From positions 323,474 to 387,473 of the forward strand of contig NZ_OMPU01000004.1 in NCBI RefSeq assembly GCF_900313065.1: a DNA stretch of 64,000 nt. The letters are read 5' to 3'. Both the position numbers and the translations under genes were made by a program. Numbering within the stretch: the first letter of the stretch is position 1; the number at the start of each line of letters is the position of its first letter. A model generated the notes under the pieces. It was not told where the DNA came from. It saw only the letters and a program-made list of their open reading frames with translations, and did not search any database. Below are positions 1 through 8,932 of the stretch, one piece after another. Source of the DNA: Kiloniella sp. EL199 (lineage in GTDB: Bacteria > Pseudomonadota > Alphaproteobacteria > Kiloniellales > Kiloniellaceae).

Positions 1-468
1 ATGAATGCCTGTTGTTAAGCCGTACTCTTCAGTACCAATTTTGGCAACCGTCTTAAAACGATCCCTGTAAGCATTCCATTCCAGCTCATCCATCTTTTCT
101 GCTTCATTCGCACGCCCTGCTGTTGGGGCACGACGTGGTGAAATTGAATCAATCAATACCAGATTATCCGCCCCATGTGCCACCAAGGCTTTACAGGTAC
201 GGTGTACCCCATCCAGAACATCTTCCCATTGAATTGGGTCATGAAAAGACCTAAAAACAACACCACCAATAAGAACAAGGTTATGTTCATCCAATGCTTC
301 TGCAAGTTGGCTCGGGTCTTCGGGCATAAAACCAACAGGACCTAATTCGATACCAGTATATCCTGCGTCAGCACATTCTTTCAGGACTGTTTTCCAATCT
401 GGATTACGTGGATCCTGAGCGAACTCCACCCCCCATGAACAGGGTGCGTTACCAATCTTTATAGACAT
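1..468 (-). CDS. IolE/MocC-like sugar-phosphate isomerase/dehydratase (3' part outside window)
   Basis: The ATG is the complement of 466-468 and the reading frame runs open for 156 codons to the window edge, so the C-terminal half is missing. The N-terminus (MSIKIGNAPCSWGVEF, then GYTGIELGPVGFMP) is typical of the xylose-isomerase-like TIM-barrel family that includes MocC/IolE. In the inositol pathway such proteins dehydrate or isomerise keto-inositol (2-keto-myo-inositol dehydratase is the classic role). It lies 30 bp downstream of the dehydrogenase on the same strand, probably in one operon transcribed away from iolD. Family assignment is secure. The exact substrate (inosose, or an inositol derivative such as a rhizopine) is inference. 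Confidence 0.8.
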   Translation of the reverse strand, partial: MSIKIGNAPCSWGVEFAQDPRNPDWKTVLKECADAGYTGIELGPVGFMPEDPSQLAEALDEHNLVLIGGVVFRSFHDPIQWEDVLDGVHRTCKALVAHGADNLVLIDSISPRRAPTAGRANEAEKMDELEWNAYRDRFKTVAKIGTEEYGLTTGIH

Positions 469-498
469 CACTGTCTGCCTTTCACATTTAAGAGTAAT

Positions 499-1644
499 TT
501 ATACGTTCAGCCACGTTTTTGATTCACTTGAATCGTGAGCAAGTTCAACAATACGGTTCACTTCCATCCCGTCACGAAAGGTTGGCCAAACCGCTTTTTG
601 GGTTTCAATAGCCCGTAGGAAATCCCGTGCTTCAATAATAATTTGATCCTGATAACCTGTACCGTGTCCCGGCCCCTGACAAAAAGCCAAATAATCCGGA
701 TGACTGGGTCCCGTCAGAATTTTGCGAAACCCGCGCAGGTTTTCCGGCCCTTCTGCTTTATATAGCCACAAGGCATTTTGATCTTCCTGATCAAACCTGA
801 TAGCCCCTTTGGTACCTGTTATCTCAAAAGCATATCCCATTTTTCGCCCTGTCGCGATCCGGCTAAAAAACAAATGCCCCATTGCGCCATTTTCAAAACG
901 GCACATAATCTGCCCCTGATCATCATTGGTGACATCTTCATAGACAGACAAATCTCTGGTAACGGATTCAGAAGGTTTTGCGGGACATTTTGCCGGGCGT
1001 TTTAAATGAACCGTTTCAACTTCGGCGACAAGTGTTGTAATTGGCCCAACAAGTGCCAAGGCACCATTGATCATGTGTGGAGCCAAGTCGCCCATAGTGC
1101 CATTACTTTTCCCACTTGTACGCCAACTTGCTGAGAGTTCCGGGTCAGCATAAAAATCTTCTGTATGCTCGCCTCTGAACCACGTGATATCCCCTATCTC
1201 TCCATCGGCGATAAGGGATCGGGCAAATTGAGCAGCAGGAGTACGTATATAATTAAACCCAATCATATTAACGACACCACTGCTTTCCGCGGCAGCAACC
1301 ATTGCCACACTATCTTCCAGTGACGCGCCAAGCGGTTTCTCGCAAAATACCGGCTTGCCACAAAGGAAAGCGGCTTCCGCAATCTCGCGGTGAGTTTCTT
1401 GGGGGGAGGCAATAATTATTGCTTCGACCTTGGAGTCATTAACTAACTGCTTCCAATCAGACGTACAGCGATTAAAACCAAGGGACTTCCTGTATTTTGC
1501 TGCAGATTGATCCGTCGTGGCGCAAACCATTTCCAAGCGAGGCCGCAAGTTAGTGCTAAAGACAGCACCAACAGACTGCATCGCCACAGCATGCGCCTTG
1601 CCCATATAGCCCCCACCAACGATGCCAATACCAATTTCTTTCAT
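499..1644 (-). CDS. Gfo/Idh/MocA-family oxidoreductase, probable inositol (or inositol-derivative) dehydrogenase
   Basis: 381 residues, the usual family length. The N-terminal Rossmann motif is GIVGGGYMGKAH (about residues 7-18). The catalytic-region EKP motif (FCEKPLGAS) lies near residue 97, and an MGDLAPHMINGAL segment near 185 supplies the D-x-x-x-H of the substrate pocket. The start is preceded by GAGGAGG in the leader. Enzymes of this family oxidise myo-inositol or related cyclitols with NAD(P)+, the first step before IolE and IolD. It is divergent from iolD across a short promoter region holding the palindrome at 1672-1689. An iolG-type role is inferred from context, because the family has broad specificity. 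Confidence 0.85.
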   Translation of the reverse strand: MKEIGIGIVGGGYMGKAHAVAMQSVGAVFSTNLRPRLEMVCATTDQSAAKYRKSLGFNRCTSDWKQLVNDSKVEAIIIASPQETHREIAEAAFLCGKPVFCEKPLGASLEDSVAMVAAAESSGVVNMIGFNYIRTPAAQFARSLIADGEIGDITWFRGEHTEDFYADPELSASWRTSGKSNGTMGDLAPHMINGALALVGPITTLVAEVETVHLKRPAKCPAKPSESVTRDLSVYEDVTNDDQGQIMCRFENGAMGHLFFSRIATGRKMGYAFEITGTKGAIRFDQEDQNALWLYKAEGPENLRGFRKILTGPSHPDYLAFCQGPGHGTGYQDQIIIEARDFLRAIETQKAVWPTFRDGMEVNRIVELAHDSSESKTWLNV

Positions 1645-1671
1645 TGGTAGAGCCTCCTCATGTAAAATAAA

Positions 1672-1689
1672 TTTGCAACCGGTTGCAAA
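1672..1689. promoter_or_regulatory. 18-bp perfect palindrome, probable LacI-family operator
   Basis: TTTGCAACCGGTTGCAAA is a perfect dyad with the central CG step typical of LacI/GalR-family operators. It lies in the gap between the divergent dehydrogenase gene (starting at 1644) and iolD. The LacI-family regulator at 7710-8732 is the obvious candidate ligand-responsive repressor, so one site could control both arms of the inositol regulon. Binding is inferred. Confidence 0.7.
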
Positions 1690-1779
1690 ATTAGTATCCT
1701 CAGAATCGATAACACGTCAACTGGCAATCGAACAATGACGAAAATTGACGTAATTAACCATTCGACTGCAGAGGCAGAT

Positions 1780-3651
1780 ATGAAGACTTCGGAACAGATA
1801 ATTCGCTTGACCACAGCACAGGCTATCGTGCGCTACTTCGCCAACCAGTACATTGACATAAATGGGCAAGAAATGCGTTTATGTGGTGGTGGCTTTGGTA
1901 TCTTTGGGCATGGAAACGTCACCTGCCTGGGCGAAGCATTAAACAATTACAAGGCAAAATTGCCCCTCTATCGAGGTCAAAACGAACAAAGTATGGGTTT
2001 TGCAGCTACTGCCTATGCAAAACAACATCTTCGTCGACGTTTTATGTTTTGTACAGCTTCTGCCGGGCCAGGAACAACAAACCTGCTAACTTCGGCAGCA
2101 CTCGCCCATGCAAACAGACTACCCATGTTAATGTTGTGCGGCGATACCTTTTTAACACGTCTGCCTGACCCGGTCTTGCAACAGCTTGAACACTTCGATA
2201 ATCCGACACTGGGCGTCAACGATGCCTTCAAGGCCGTTACCCGATACTGGGACCGGATTACCCACCCAGCTCAAGTTATTCAGTCTTTGCCTAATGCCTT
2301 GGCAACGCTTATTGACCCCGCAGATTGTGGTCCTGCATTTATCGGGTTGCCCCAGGATGTTCAAGGGTGGGTTTATGATTTTCCATTATCATTCTTCACA
2401 AAAAAAGTTCACCGTATTCGCAGAATTTCCCCTGATAAAATAGAAATTCAGGAAGCTGCGGAATTACTCAAGAGTGCCAAGCACCCTATGATCATTGCAG
2501 GTGGCGGCGTTCAATACTCTGGCGCAGTTGCTGAACTTACGTCCTTTGCCGAACAATTCAATATTCCTGTGGTGGAAACCATCGCTGGCAGAGCAAATAT
2601 GCTCGACACACACCCGCTGAATATTGGCCCTATCGGCGTCACAGGATCCAACTCTGCAAATGCAATTGCAGAACAAGCAGACATTATCCTCGCTGTTGGC
2701 ACCCGCCTTCAGGATTTCACAACGGGATCCTGGACCGCCTTTGCTCCTTCTGCGCGTTTTGTATCGGTTAATGCCGCACGTCACGATGCTGGTAAACATC
2801 AATCTCTACCTGTCGTCGGTGATGCCAAGATCTCATTGTCCCTGCTTCAAGGAGAATGCGGTGATTACAAAGCGCCGGAAAGCTGGACAAAGCTAGCGCA
2901 GGAAGAACGCAAAAATTGGAATGACTATGTGAAATTGAATGTCAAACCGGATAATGGCCCCAATTCTTATGCCCAGGCTATTGGCACCATTAACGCGCTT
3001 TGCGATCCACGAGACAGAATTGTCGCAGCAGCAGGTGGACTACCCGCCGAGGTCGCTGCAAACTGGCGGACATTAAGTACGGGAACAGTTGATATCGAGT
3101 TCGGCTTTTCTTGTATGGGCTATGAAATTGCTGGTGGTTGGGGCGCACGAATTGCACAGGCAGAAAGTGAACCGGCTTCTGATACGATTGTCTTTGTCGG
3201 GGATGGATCATACCTTTTGATGAATTCTGACATTTATTCATCAGTCCTGAGTCAGAAAAAACTTATCATCATAACCCTCGATAACGGTGGCTTTGCGGTT
3301 ATTAACAAACTGCAAAACAACACAGGAAACCAGAGCTTTAACAACCTTCTTTCCGATTGCCCAACAATTCAAGAACCTTTCGCCGTTGATTTTGAAGCTC
3401 ATGCCGCCTCTATGGGGGCAGTGGCTGAAACAGTTGAAACACAAAAAGAGTTAGGGGAAGCCTTTGCCCGCGCCAAAGCAAGCGATAAAACCTATGTCAT
3501 TTGCATGAAAGTTGACGCTTACGAAGGTTGGACAAAGGAAGGACATACCTGGTGGGAGGTCGGAACACCCCACATCAGTGATGATCCAAATGTCGCCAAA
3601 GCACACAACGATTGGGAATCCAGTCGTGAAAAGCAAAGGAAAGGCGTATGA
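1780..3651 (+). CDS. iolD: 3D-(3,5/4)-trihydroxycyclohexane-1,2-dione hydrolase (ThDP enzyme)
   Basis: IolD opens the cyclohexane ring of diketo-inositol to 5-deoxy-glucuronate. The protein is a thiamine-diphosphate enzyme: N-terminal PYR domain with the RGQNEQSMGFAA segment, central domain, and C-terminal PP domain with the GDGSYLLMNSD metal/ThDP motif near residue 480. I chose the ATG at 1780 because it has a GAGG ribosome site and the protein then begins MKTSEQIIRLTTAQA, as IolD homologues do. An upstream in-frame ATG at 1735 would add 15 residues. The stop overlaps the iolC start (ATGA), so the two are translationally coupled. Confidence 0.95.
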   Translation: MKTSEQIIRLTTAQAIVRYFANQYIDINGQEMRLCGGGFGIFGHGNVTCLGEALNNYKAKLPLYRGQNEQSMGFAATAYAKQHLRRRFMFCTASAGPGTTNLLTSAALAHANRLPMLMLCGDTFLTRLPDPVLQQLEHFDNPTLGVNDAFKAVTRYWDRITHPAQVIQSLPNALATLIDPADCGPAFIGLPQDVQGWVYDFPLSFFTKKVHRIRRISPDKIEIQEAAELLKSAKHPMIIAGGGVQYSGAVAELTSFAEQFNIPVVETIAGRANMLDTHPLNIGPIGVTGSNSANAIAEQADIILAVGTRLQDFTTGSWTAFAPSARFVSVNAARHDAGKHQSLPVVGDAKISLSLLQGECGDYKAPESWTKLAQEERKNWNDYVKLNVKPDNGPNSYAQAIGTINALCDPRDRIVAAAGGLPAEVAANWRTLSTGTVDIEFGFSCMGYEIAGGWGARIAQAESEPASDTIVFVGDGSYLLMNSDIYSSVLSQKKLIIITLDNGGFAVINKLQNNTGNQSFNNLLSDCPTIQEPFAVDFEAHAASMGAVAETVETQKELGEAFARAKASDKTYVICMKVDAYEGWTKEGHTWWEVGTPHISDDPNVAKAHNDWESSREKQRKGV

Positions 3652-4634
3652 TCCCCTTCCTTGAGAAAATCAAAGGAAATAACTTTGTCGTACTTGGACG
3701 TGCTGGTATGGATCTCTATCCTGATCCGCCCGGCACCAAAACAGAAGATGCGACACAGTTTGTTGCTGCCCTTGGAGGGTCGTCAGCCAATATTGCCGCT
3801 GCATTGGTTAAACATGGTAGCCAGGCATCACTGGTGACTTCTGTTTCAGACGATGCAGTTGGGCGATTTGCCCTAAACCAACTTGATAAATATGGCATTG
3901 ATCGTCGTTACGTAAGACAAGTTAGTGGTGAATTCAGAAACTCTTTGGCATTGGCAGAAACTTGTCTCGAAGACCATCAATCCGTTATTTATCGCAATGG
4001 CGCAGCAGACTTTCAAATGACGGTTGATTGTGTGGAAAAGGTAGATTACGCGACATTTACCGCCCTTATTACCACGGGGACTGTTTTTGCCGCGGAACCA
4101 TCACGTTCCGCTGCGCTTCATGCTATCAACCTCGCCAAACAAGCTGGATTACCCGTTATTTTTGACGTTGACTATCGCCCCTATTCCTGGCCTTCGCGCG
4201 AAGTCGCATCCAAAGTATATTCAAAGGTGGCTGCCCTCAGCGACATTATCATTGGGAATGACGAAGAGTTTGATTTTATGGCTGGGGGTAAAGGCCTTGG
4301 GCTTGAAAAAGCCAAAAACCTTGCCACTGAAACAAAGCGAGTTGTTGTCTATAAGATGGGTGAAAAAGGCGCGATTACCTTTACTGATAACAATGAAATA
4401 CACACCGGAATTTACCCTGTAAAAGCCCTTAAGCCCACCGGTGCCGGTGATGCTTTTATGGGCGGTTTTATCGCAGCACTGGCCAACGGGTTACAAATAA
4501 AGGAATGCATACTACGCGGGTCTGCCTCTGCAGCAATTGTGGTCACAAAAGCTGGCTGTGCCCCGGCAATGCCAACACCACAAGAACTGGACGAATTTTT
4601 ACAAAAACATCCGGGTCCTCAAAAACCAGATTGA
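3648..4634 (+). CDS. iolC: 5-dehydro-2-deoxygluconokinase (PfkB family)
   Basis: 328 residues of a PfkB/ribokinase fold. The N-terminal signature GGSSANIAAALVKHG is near residue 43, and the C-terminal signature PTGAGDAFMGGF carries the catalytic Asp near 264. It phosphorylates 2-deoxy-5-keto-gluconate in inositol breakdown. It overlaps the iolD stop by 4 bp. Many alphaproteobacterial IolC proteins are fused to a C-terminal DUF2090 aldolase-like domain. This one is not, which fits the separate class II aldolase gene two positions downstream. Confidence 0.93.
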   Translation: MIPFLEKIKGNNFVVLGRAGMDLYPDPPGTKTEDATQFVAALGGSSANIAAALVKHGSQASLVTSVSDDAVGRFALNQLDKYGIDRRYVRQVSGEFRNSLALAETCLEDHQSVIYRNGAADFQMTVDCVEKVDYATFTALITTGTVFAAEPSRSAALHAINLAKQAGLPVIFDVDYRPYSWPSREVASKVYSKVAALSDIIIGNDEEFDFMAGGKGLGLEKAKNLATETKRVVVYKMGEKGAITFTDNNEIHTGIYPVKALKPTGAGDAFMGGFIAALANGLQIKECILRGSASAAIVVTKAGCAPAMPTPQELDEFLQKHPGPQKPD

Positions 4635-4676
4635 AACACAAATAGAAGTACTAAAAGAGCAATAAAAGGACAGACC

Positions 4677-5519
4677 ATGCATATTGCCCCCTATGATAAC
4701 CAGAATAAGCCGATCGTCGATGTTGAGAACAGCTGTGTTCCGCTCAACTATTTCAACATTATCAAGTTAAAAAAAGGTGAGGCTTTCTCCTATCAAGTCC
4801 CCGGCTATGAAACCTGTATTGTCCCCGCAACAGGAACGATCGACATTGAAATAGAGGGCTTGAACTACATTGACTTGGGTAATCGCGGCATTGATGTCTG
4901 GGATGGTGAGCCGGAAGGCGTCTATGTTCCAACCGGCGCTAAAGCAACAATGGTCTGTAAGTCTGATACGACAGAAGTCTTTGTAGCAGGAGCAAAATAC
5001 GACAAAATCCTGGATCCTTTCGACGTAAGATCAGCACAAATAGATCTGGTGCAATACGGGTCTGATGACACCAAAACACACCGGAAAATCAAACATATCC
5101 TTGGGCAAAAACAACATGGTCAGGTTGGTCGCCTGCTCGTTAGTGAACTCTTTACCGTTGGTCAAGGTGGGTGGTCCGGTTTCCCGTCACACAAGCACGA
5201 TACAGATCGATTGCCAGATGAAACCCGGCACGATGAAACCTATAATTTCAGGTTCCGTCCCAATCATGGTTCCGGCGTTCAAATGCTTCAACGGGAAGAT
5301 AATAAACCCGGTGATGCCTATCATATCGTTGACGGGTCGACCATCTGCCTGGACAAAGGCTATCACCCCTGCGCGGCCCTGCCCGGTTATGAAATGTACT
5401 ATTTCACCATTCTGGGGGGGCTAAGCCAGCGCTCATTGATTCAATATTTTCAACCAACACACGCCTACCAGATTGAAACAATCCCCGGCATCAAGGACAT
5501 GATTGCGAAATTCAAATGA
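4677..5519 (+). CDS. iolB: 5-deoxy-glucuronate isomerase
   Basis: 280 residues, a bicupin of the KduI/IolB family that converts 5-deoxy-glucuronate to 2-deoxy-5-keto-gluconate. The conserved metal region reads GGWSGFPSHKHDTDRLPDETRHDETYNF (given here only as a landmark near residues 165-190), with His and Glu ligands. The AAGGA ribosome site is 8 bp before the ATG. The stop overlaps the aldolase start by 4 bp. It lies third in the iolD-C-B-J operon. Confidence 0.93.
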   Translation: MHIAPYDNQNKPIVDVENSCVPLNYFNIIKLKKGEAFSYQVPGYETCIVPATGTIDIEIEGLNYIDLGNRGIDVWDGEPEGVYVPTGAKATMVCKSDTTEVFVAGAKYDKILDPFDVRSAQIDLVQYGSDDTKTHRKIKHILGQKQHGQVGRLLVSELFTVGQGGWSGFPSHKHDTDRLPDETRHDETYNFRFRPNHGSGVQMLQREDNKPGDAYHIVDGSTICLDKGYHPCAALPGYEMYYFTILGGLSQRSLIQYFQPTHAYQIETIPGIKDMIAKFK

Positions 5520-6346
5520 CATTAGCTACTCTTTCCGATGTTTTGCAACCAGCTTACAATAATGGATATGCTGTTGCCGGATTAGTCGTCTTGGGCTGGG
5601 AAGATGCCCGTGCCTTTGTTGCCGCTGCGGAACAGGAAAATGCAGCTCTTATCCTGCAAGCTGGCCCAGGTTGTCGTGCACATACACCACTCCCCGTTCT
5701 GGGAACAATGTTTCGCACCTTGGCAGAAGAAGCAAACGTTCCTGTTGTTGCTCATCTTGATCATGGATACACGATCGATGAATGCAGAGAAGCGATTGAT
5801 TACGGTTTTACCTCTGTTATGTTTGATGGCTCCCGCATGTCTTTGGCACAGAATATTACAGAAACAAAAGCTATTGCAGAACTCGCGCACAAAGCGGGGA
5901 TATCCTGTGAAGGCGAGATTGGTTTCGTTGGTTATGACAATGGTGAAGCCTCTGCAAGTACCTCTGCTCAAGATGCAAAACGCTTTGCCGAAGAAACCAA
6001 CGTTGATGCCATGGCAATTTCTGTCGGCAATGTGCACCTGCAACAAGATAAAGCCGCAGAAATTGATCTTAATGCCGTAAAAGAGATCGATGCCTGCACT
6101 GATGTGCCTCTGGTTATTCACGGGGGATCAGGTGTGCCTACAGAAACACGCCGTTTCCTTGCTCATAATACAGCTATATGCAAGTTCAATATCGGTACAG
6201 AACTCCGTATGGCTTTTGGCCAATCTCTTCGATCAACTCTTGCATTGGACCGGGAGCTCTTTGACCGTATTTCAATTTTGAAACAAACCGAAGAACCTCT
6301 GACCAAAACCGCCAGAAACATCATTCAGAATTTATTGGCAGAATAA
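5516..6346 (+). CDS. iolJ: Class II aldolase, probable 6-phospho-5-dehydro-2-deoxy-D-gluconate aldolase
   Basis: 276 residues of the zinc-dependent fructose-bisphosphate aldolase family. Visible motifs are HLDHG (Zn-ligand His, about residue 82), GEIGFVGYDNG (near 135), and HGGSGVP (near 201). It would split 2-deoxy-5-keto-gluconate-6-phosphate into dihydroxyacetone phosphate and malonic semialdehyde. ATGA coupling to iolB and the operon context set the specificity. By sequence alone it could be a tagatose- or fructose-bisphosphate aldolase. Confidence 0.88.
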   Translation: MTLATLSDVLQPAYNNGYAVAGLVVLGWEDARAFVAAAEQENAALILQAGPGCRAHTPLPVLGTMFRTLAEEANVPVVAHLDHGYTIDECREAIDYGFTSVMFDGSRMSLAQNITETKAIAELAHKAGISCEGEIGFVGYDNGEASASTSAQDAKRFAEETNVDAMAISVGNVHLQQDKAAEIDLNAVKEIDACTDVPLVIHGGSGVPTETRRFLAHNTAICKFNIGTELRMAFGQSLRSTLALDRELFDRISILKQTEEPLTKTARNIIQNLLAE

Positions 6347-6439
6347 TCGATTAAGGCTGTAAAATCATTCAAGTATTAACTAATTACATTAAACAAACCT
6401 TGAAACTAACTGTTTTATATAAAATATCTCGACATCGTA

Positions 6440-7591
6440 TTATTTATTAAAAACAGCTTCTTGAATTTTTTGAGCTTGTGTCTTTGGCGCAAGCCCTCCT
6501 ATCGGGGGATCAATATCAAGATTAGCAGGAAAAGAATATCCCTCTGCGGCGGCGGCAATAGCACTTTTCAACATCTCATCACACAAACTTCCTGATTGTT
6601 TGGCAGATTGCAATACAGGCAAGAGTACAGACAACATTCGATTGCGATCAATCAGCTCCATTGCGCGCCCGAATGCTGACGAAACCTGTAACAGATTTGC
6701 CAAACGATAAATATCACTGGTTTTATTCTCCCCCGCAGCATGCATAAGGGCAGGATTAAAGAATACAGCATCCCCTTTTTCCAAGGAGAGTTGCACATAA
6801 TTATTTTCGAAATAATCCTGAAATTCCTGGCGGGTAAATGCCAGATATCCTTCAAGAAACAATTGGGAATAGGGCAAAAATTTTGTTGGCCCACTTTCAA
6901 CAGGCATATCACAGTGGGCCACAGCCCCCTGAAGGGTTAACAAAGGTGAAAGCTTGTGAATATGGCTTGGATAGCTAGACATCTGTTCATTTGTCATAAA
7001 CCCGAGGTGATAATCCCGATGAGCAGCTTGTGCACTACCACCCGGGTTTACCCTGTTGACCTGTGCTGTCATTTGATAGCCAACCCCAAGCCAAGCCTCA
7101 CTCACCATAGCAAGGGTAATATTCCCATAATAATGGGCGAAGTTCACCGGATCAGTGATACAATGTTTTTCCAAAGCGTTCCAGATACGATCATTTGATC
7201 CTGCTTTTGCAAAATGGTCACCAGCAGCAAGATTTGTTTCTTTTTCCGAGACAATGATACTTTCAAAGACTTCTGACGCCCGATCGACAACATCTAAATC
7301 AATCATAGCCCTTTTGATGACTAGCACACCGGGGCCTTTTGATAAGGCTATCGTCCATTCAGCCATCAGTTGTCGTTTAGCGTTTGTTTTTTGAGACAGA
7401 TCTCTTACTTTTTTCCCATCATAAATCAGTACATTATGAACAACTTCTTGAGCAAATGGCCAATCTTCTAATTTTGTCATTTGCGACACTTGTTCTTTAA
7501 AGACTTCTAAACAACCGCAATCAGCGGATATCCAAACTTCGCGATCACGCTGTTCTCTTATTGAACTATCATTCATATTCGGGGCTTTCAT
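6440..7591 (-). CDS. Phytanoyl-CoA dioxygenase (PhyH) family Fe(II)/2-oxoglutarate oxygenase
   Basis: The C-terminal two thirds carries the double-stranded beta-helix of PhyH enzymes. The proximal HxD iron motif is in AHRDYHLGF, and the distal His and 2-oxoglutarate-binding Arg are in LMHAAGENKTSDIYRLANL. The longest frame starts at 7690, but that leaves only 19 bp to the divergent LacI gene. The ATG at 7591 (MKAPNMNDSS) gives a 118-bp intergenic region and a better N-terminus. It sits between the iol operon and its regulator, so it may hydroxylate or demethylate an inositol-related compound. The substrate is unknown and cannot be read from the sequence. Confidence 0.78.
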   Translation of the reverse strand: MKAPNMNDSSIREQRDREVWISADCGCLEVFKEQVSQMTKLEDWPFAQEVVHNVLIYDGKKVRDLSQKTNAKRQLMAEWTIALSKGPGVLVIKRAMIDLDVVDRASEVFESIIVSEKETNLAAGDHFAKAGSNDRIWNALEKHCITDPVNFAHYYGNITLAMVSEAWLGVGYQMTAQVNRVNPGGSAQAAHRDYHLGFMTNEQMSSYPSHIHKLSPLLTLQGAVAHCDMPVESGPTKFLPYSQLFLEGYLAFTRQEFQDYFENNYVQLSLEKGDAVFFNPALMHAAGENKTSDIYRLANLLQVSSAFGRAMELIDRNRMLSVLLPVLQSAKQSGSLCDEMLKSAIAAAAEGYSFPANLDIDPPIGGLAPKTQAQKIQEAVFNK

Positions 7592-7650
7592 CTCACAACG
7601 GACCTCAAAGTTTACATTTGGCGGCCACAAAACTGTTTTATTCTTTAAAA

Positions 7651-7663
7651 CACAGTAACTGTG
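7651..7663. promoter_or_regulatory. Inverted repeat CACAGT-A-ACTGTG in divergent promoter
   Basis: A 6-bp dyad with a single central base, lying between the PhyH gene and the LacI-family gene. It differs from the 1672-1689 palindrome, so it may be an autoregulatory or second-regulator site. Function is inferred from position only. Confidence 0.4.
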
Positions 7664-7709
7664 ATATTCTCTGTGCGAGATAAAAAACACCTCAAAAAGA
7701 CCTCAATTA

Positions 7710-8732
7710 ATGAAACAAAAATTCCTCCTTAAAAGTATTGCCTATCAAGCCGGACTTAGCCTGGCCACTGTTGATCGTGTCGTTCATAAACGTGGTAATG
7801 TAAAACCGGAAACGGCATTGCGTGTTCAAGATGCAATCAATGAACTAGAAAAACAGCGCCAAAACACACAGCAGGCGGGAAAGAGCTTCACACTTGACGT
7901 TATTATGGAAGCACCTGAAAGATTTTCAAAAGAGGTCAAAAAGGCCTTTGAAAAAGAAATGCCCGGCATGCGACCTGCCAGTTTTCGTTGCCGCTTTCAT
8001 CTTAACGAAATCATGTCGGTCTCACAGATCATAGCACTATTAAACAAAATTCGCCGACGCGGAAGCCATGGCTTAATTTTGAAACTACCTAATGTACCTG
8101 AAATAAATCAAGTCGTGCAAAAGATTGTCGCGTCAGGCATTCCGGTTGTAAGCTTTGTTACCGATATCGCCCGATCTAACCGACTTGCCTATATCGGCAT
8201 GGATAATTATAGAGCAGGTCAAACCGCTGGTTATATGTTGAAGAATTGTCTTGGTAATCAATCTGGCCAAATCCTACTTACGCTCTCTCGAGATGTTTTC
8301 CAAGGAGAAGAAGAGAGGGAAATCGGCTTTAGATCAATCTTCTCAGATACACCTGACCAAGTTAAGATTCTCAAATTAACAGAGGGTCGCGGAGATAATA
8401 AAACAACAAAGAATTTGGCTTTTGAACTTTTAAGTCATGAAAAAAATATCCTTGCAGTCTATTCAGCAGGTGGCGGAAACAAAGCAATTTTGGAAAGCTT
8501 AAACAAGACTGAGCAACCTTACCAATTTTTCATTGCACACGACCTCGACAGAGATAATGTGCAACTCCTTCGACAGGGCAAGATATCACTCGTTATATAT
8601 CACAACTTGCGACAGGATGCCCGCCGTGCCTGTCAGCTAATACTTCAGCACCACCGCTTGCTGCCGAGCGATTTCACCATTTCACCTTCAGAAATAGGTA
8701 TCGCAACACCCTATAACATCCCCACAATATAA
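7710..8732 (+). CDS. LacI-family transcriptional regulator with periplasmic-binding-like sensor domain
   Basis: 340 residues. The N-terminal LacI helix-turn-helix (LKSIAYQAGLSLATVDRVV, hinge helix region around residues 45-55) is followed by a type I periplasmic-binding fold. That fold has recognisable IPVVSFVTDIA and AYIGMDNYRAGQTAGYML segments (near residues 145-180). It probably senses inositol or a degradation intermediate and controls the iol genes through the palindrome at 1672-1689. The ribosome site is weak, suggesting low expression. The ligand is inferred from the neighbourhood. Confidence 0.88.
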   Translation: MKQKFLLKSIAYQAGLSLATVDRVVHKRGNVKPETALRVQDAINELEKQRQNTQQAGKSFTLDVIMEAPERFSKEVKKAFEKEMPGMRPASFRCRFHLNEIMSVSQIIALLNKIRRRGSHGLILKLPNVPEINQVVQKIVASGIPVVSFVTDIARSNRLAYIGMDNYRAGQTAGYMLKNCLGNQSGQILLTLSRDVFQGEEEREIGFRSIFSDTPDQVKILKLTEGRGDNKTTKNLAFELLSHEKNILAVYSAGGGNKAILESLNKTEQPYQFFIAHDLDRDNVQLLRQGKISLVIYHNLRQDARRACQLILQHHRLLPSDFTISPSEIGIATPYNIPTI

Positions 8733-8772
8733 ACAGAACCTCCTTTGGTTTTAGTCAAAGGAGGTTCTGTTT
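8731..8772. terminator. Strong stem-loop after the LacI gene
   Basis: Two perfect 17-nt arms (8731-8747 and 8756-8772) around an 8-nt loop, starting inside the stop codon of the LacI gene. It ends in TTT rather than a long T-run but is a strong stem. It separates the inositol region from the convergent tdm operon. Confidence 0.75.
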
Positions 8773-8932
8773 AGACAAGTGACTTCGCTATAAAGTTATA
8801 TTTCTATCTGATTAAAGCCGGGGGATTTAATCAGTTTGTGGAAATAGAAATCAAAAACAGTTGCCATTATCATTCAAAGAACACTGTTTGAGTTTCTCCG
8901 CAACGAAGGGACTAAAATATCCTTTATGATTT

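Noticed and set aside
5582-6121. 179-codon frame antisense to the aldolase gene
   Set aside because: Cys- and Phe-rich with no recognisable motif. It is a shadow of iolJ.
8800-8851. Stem with arms CTGATTAAA/TTTAATCAG and outer ATTTCTAT/ATAGAAAT, downstream of tdm
   Set aside because: AT-rich with a bulge and no U-tract. It could be a weak terminator for tdm, but the support is too thin to list as a feature.
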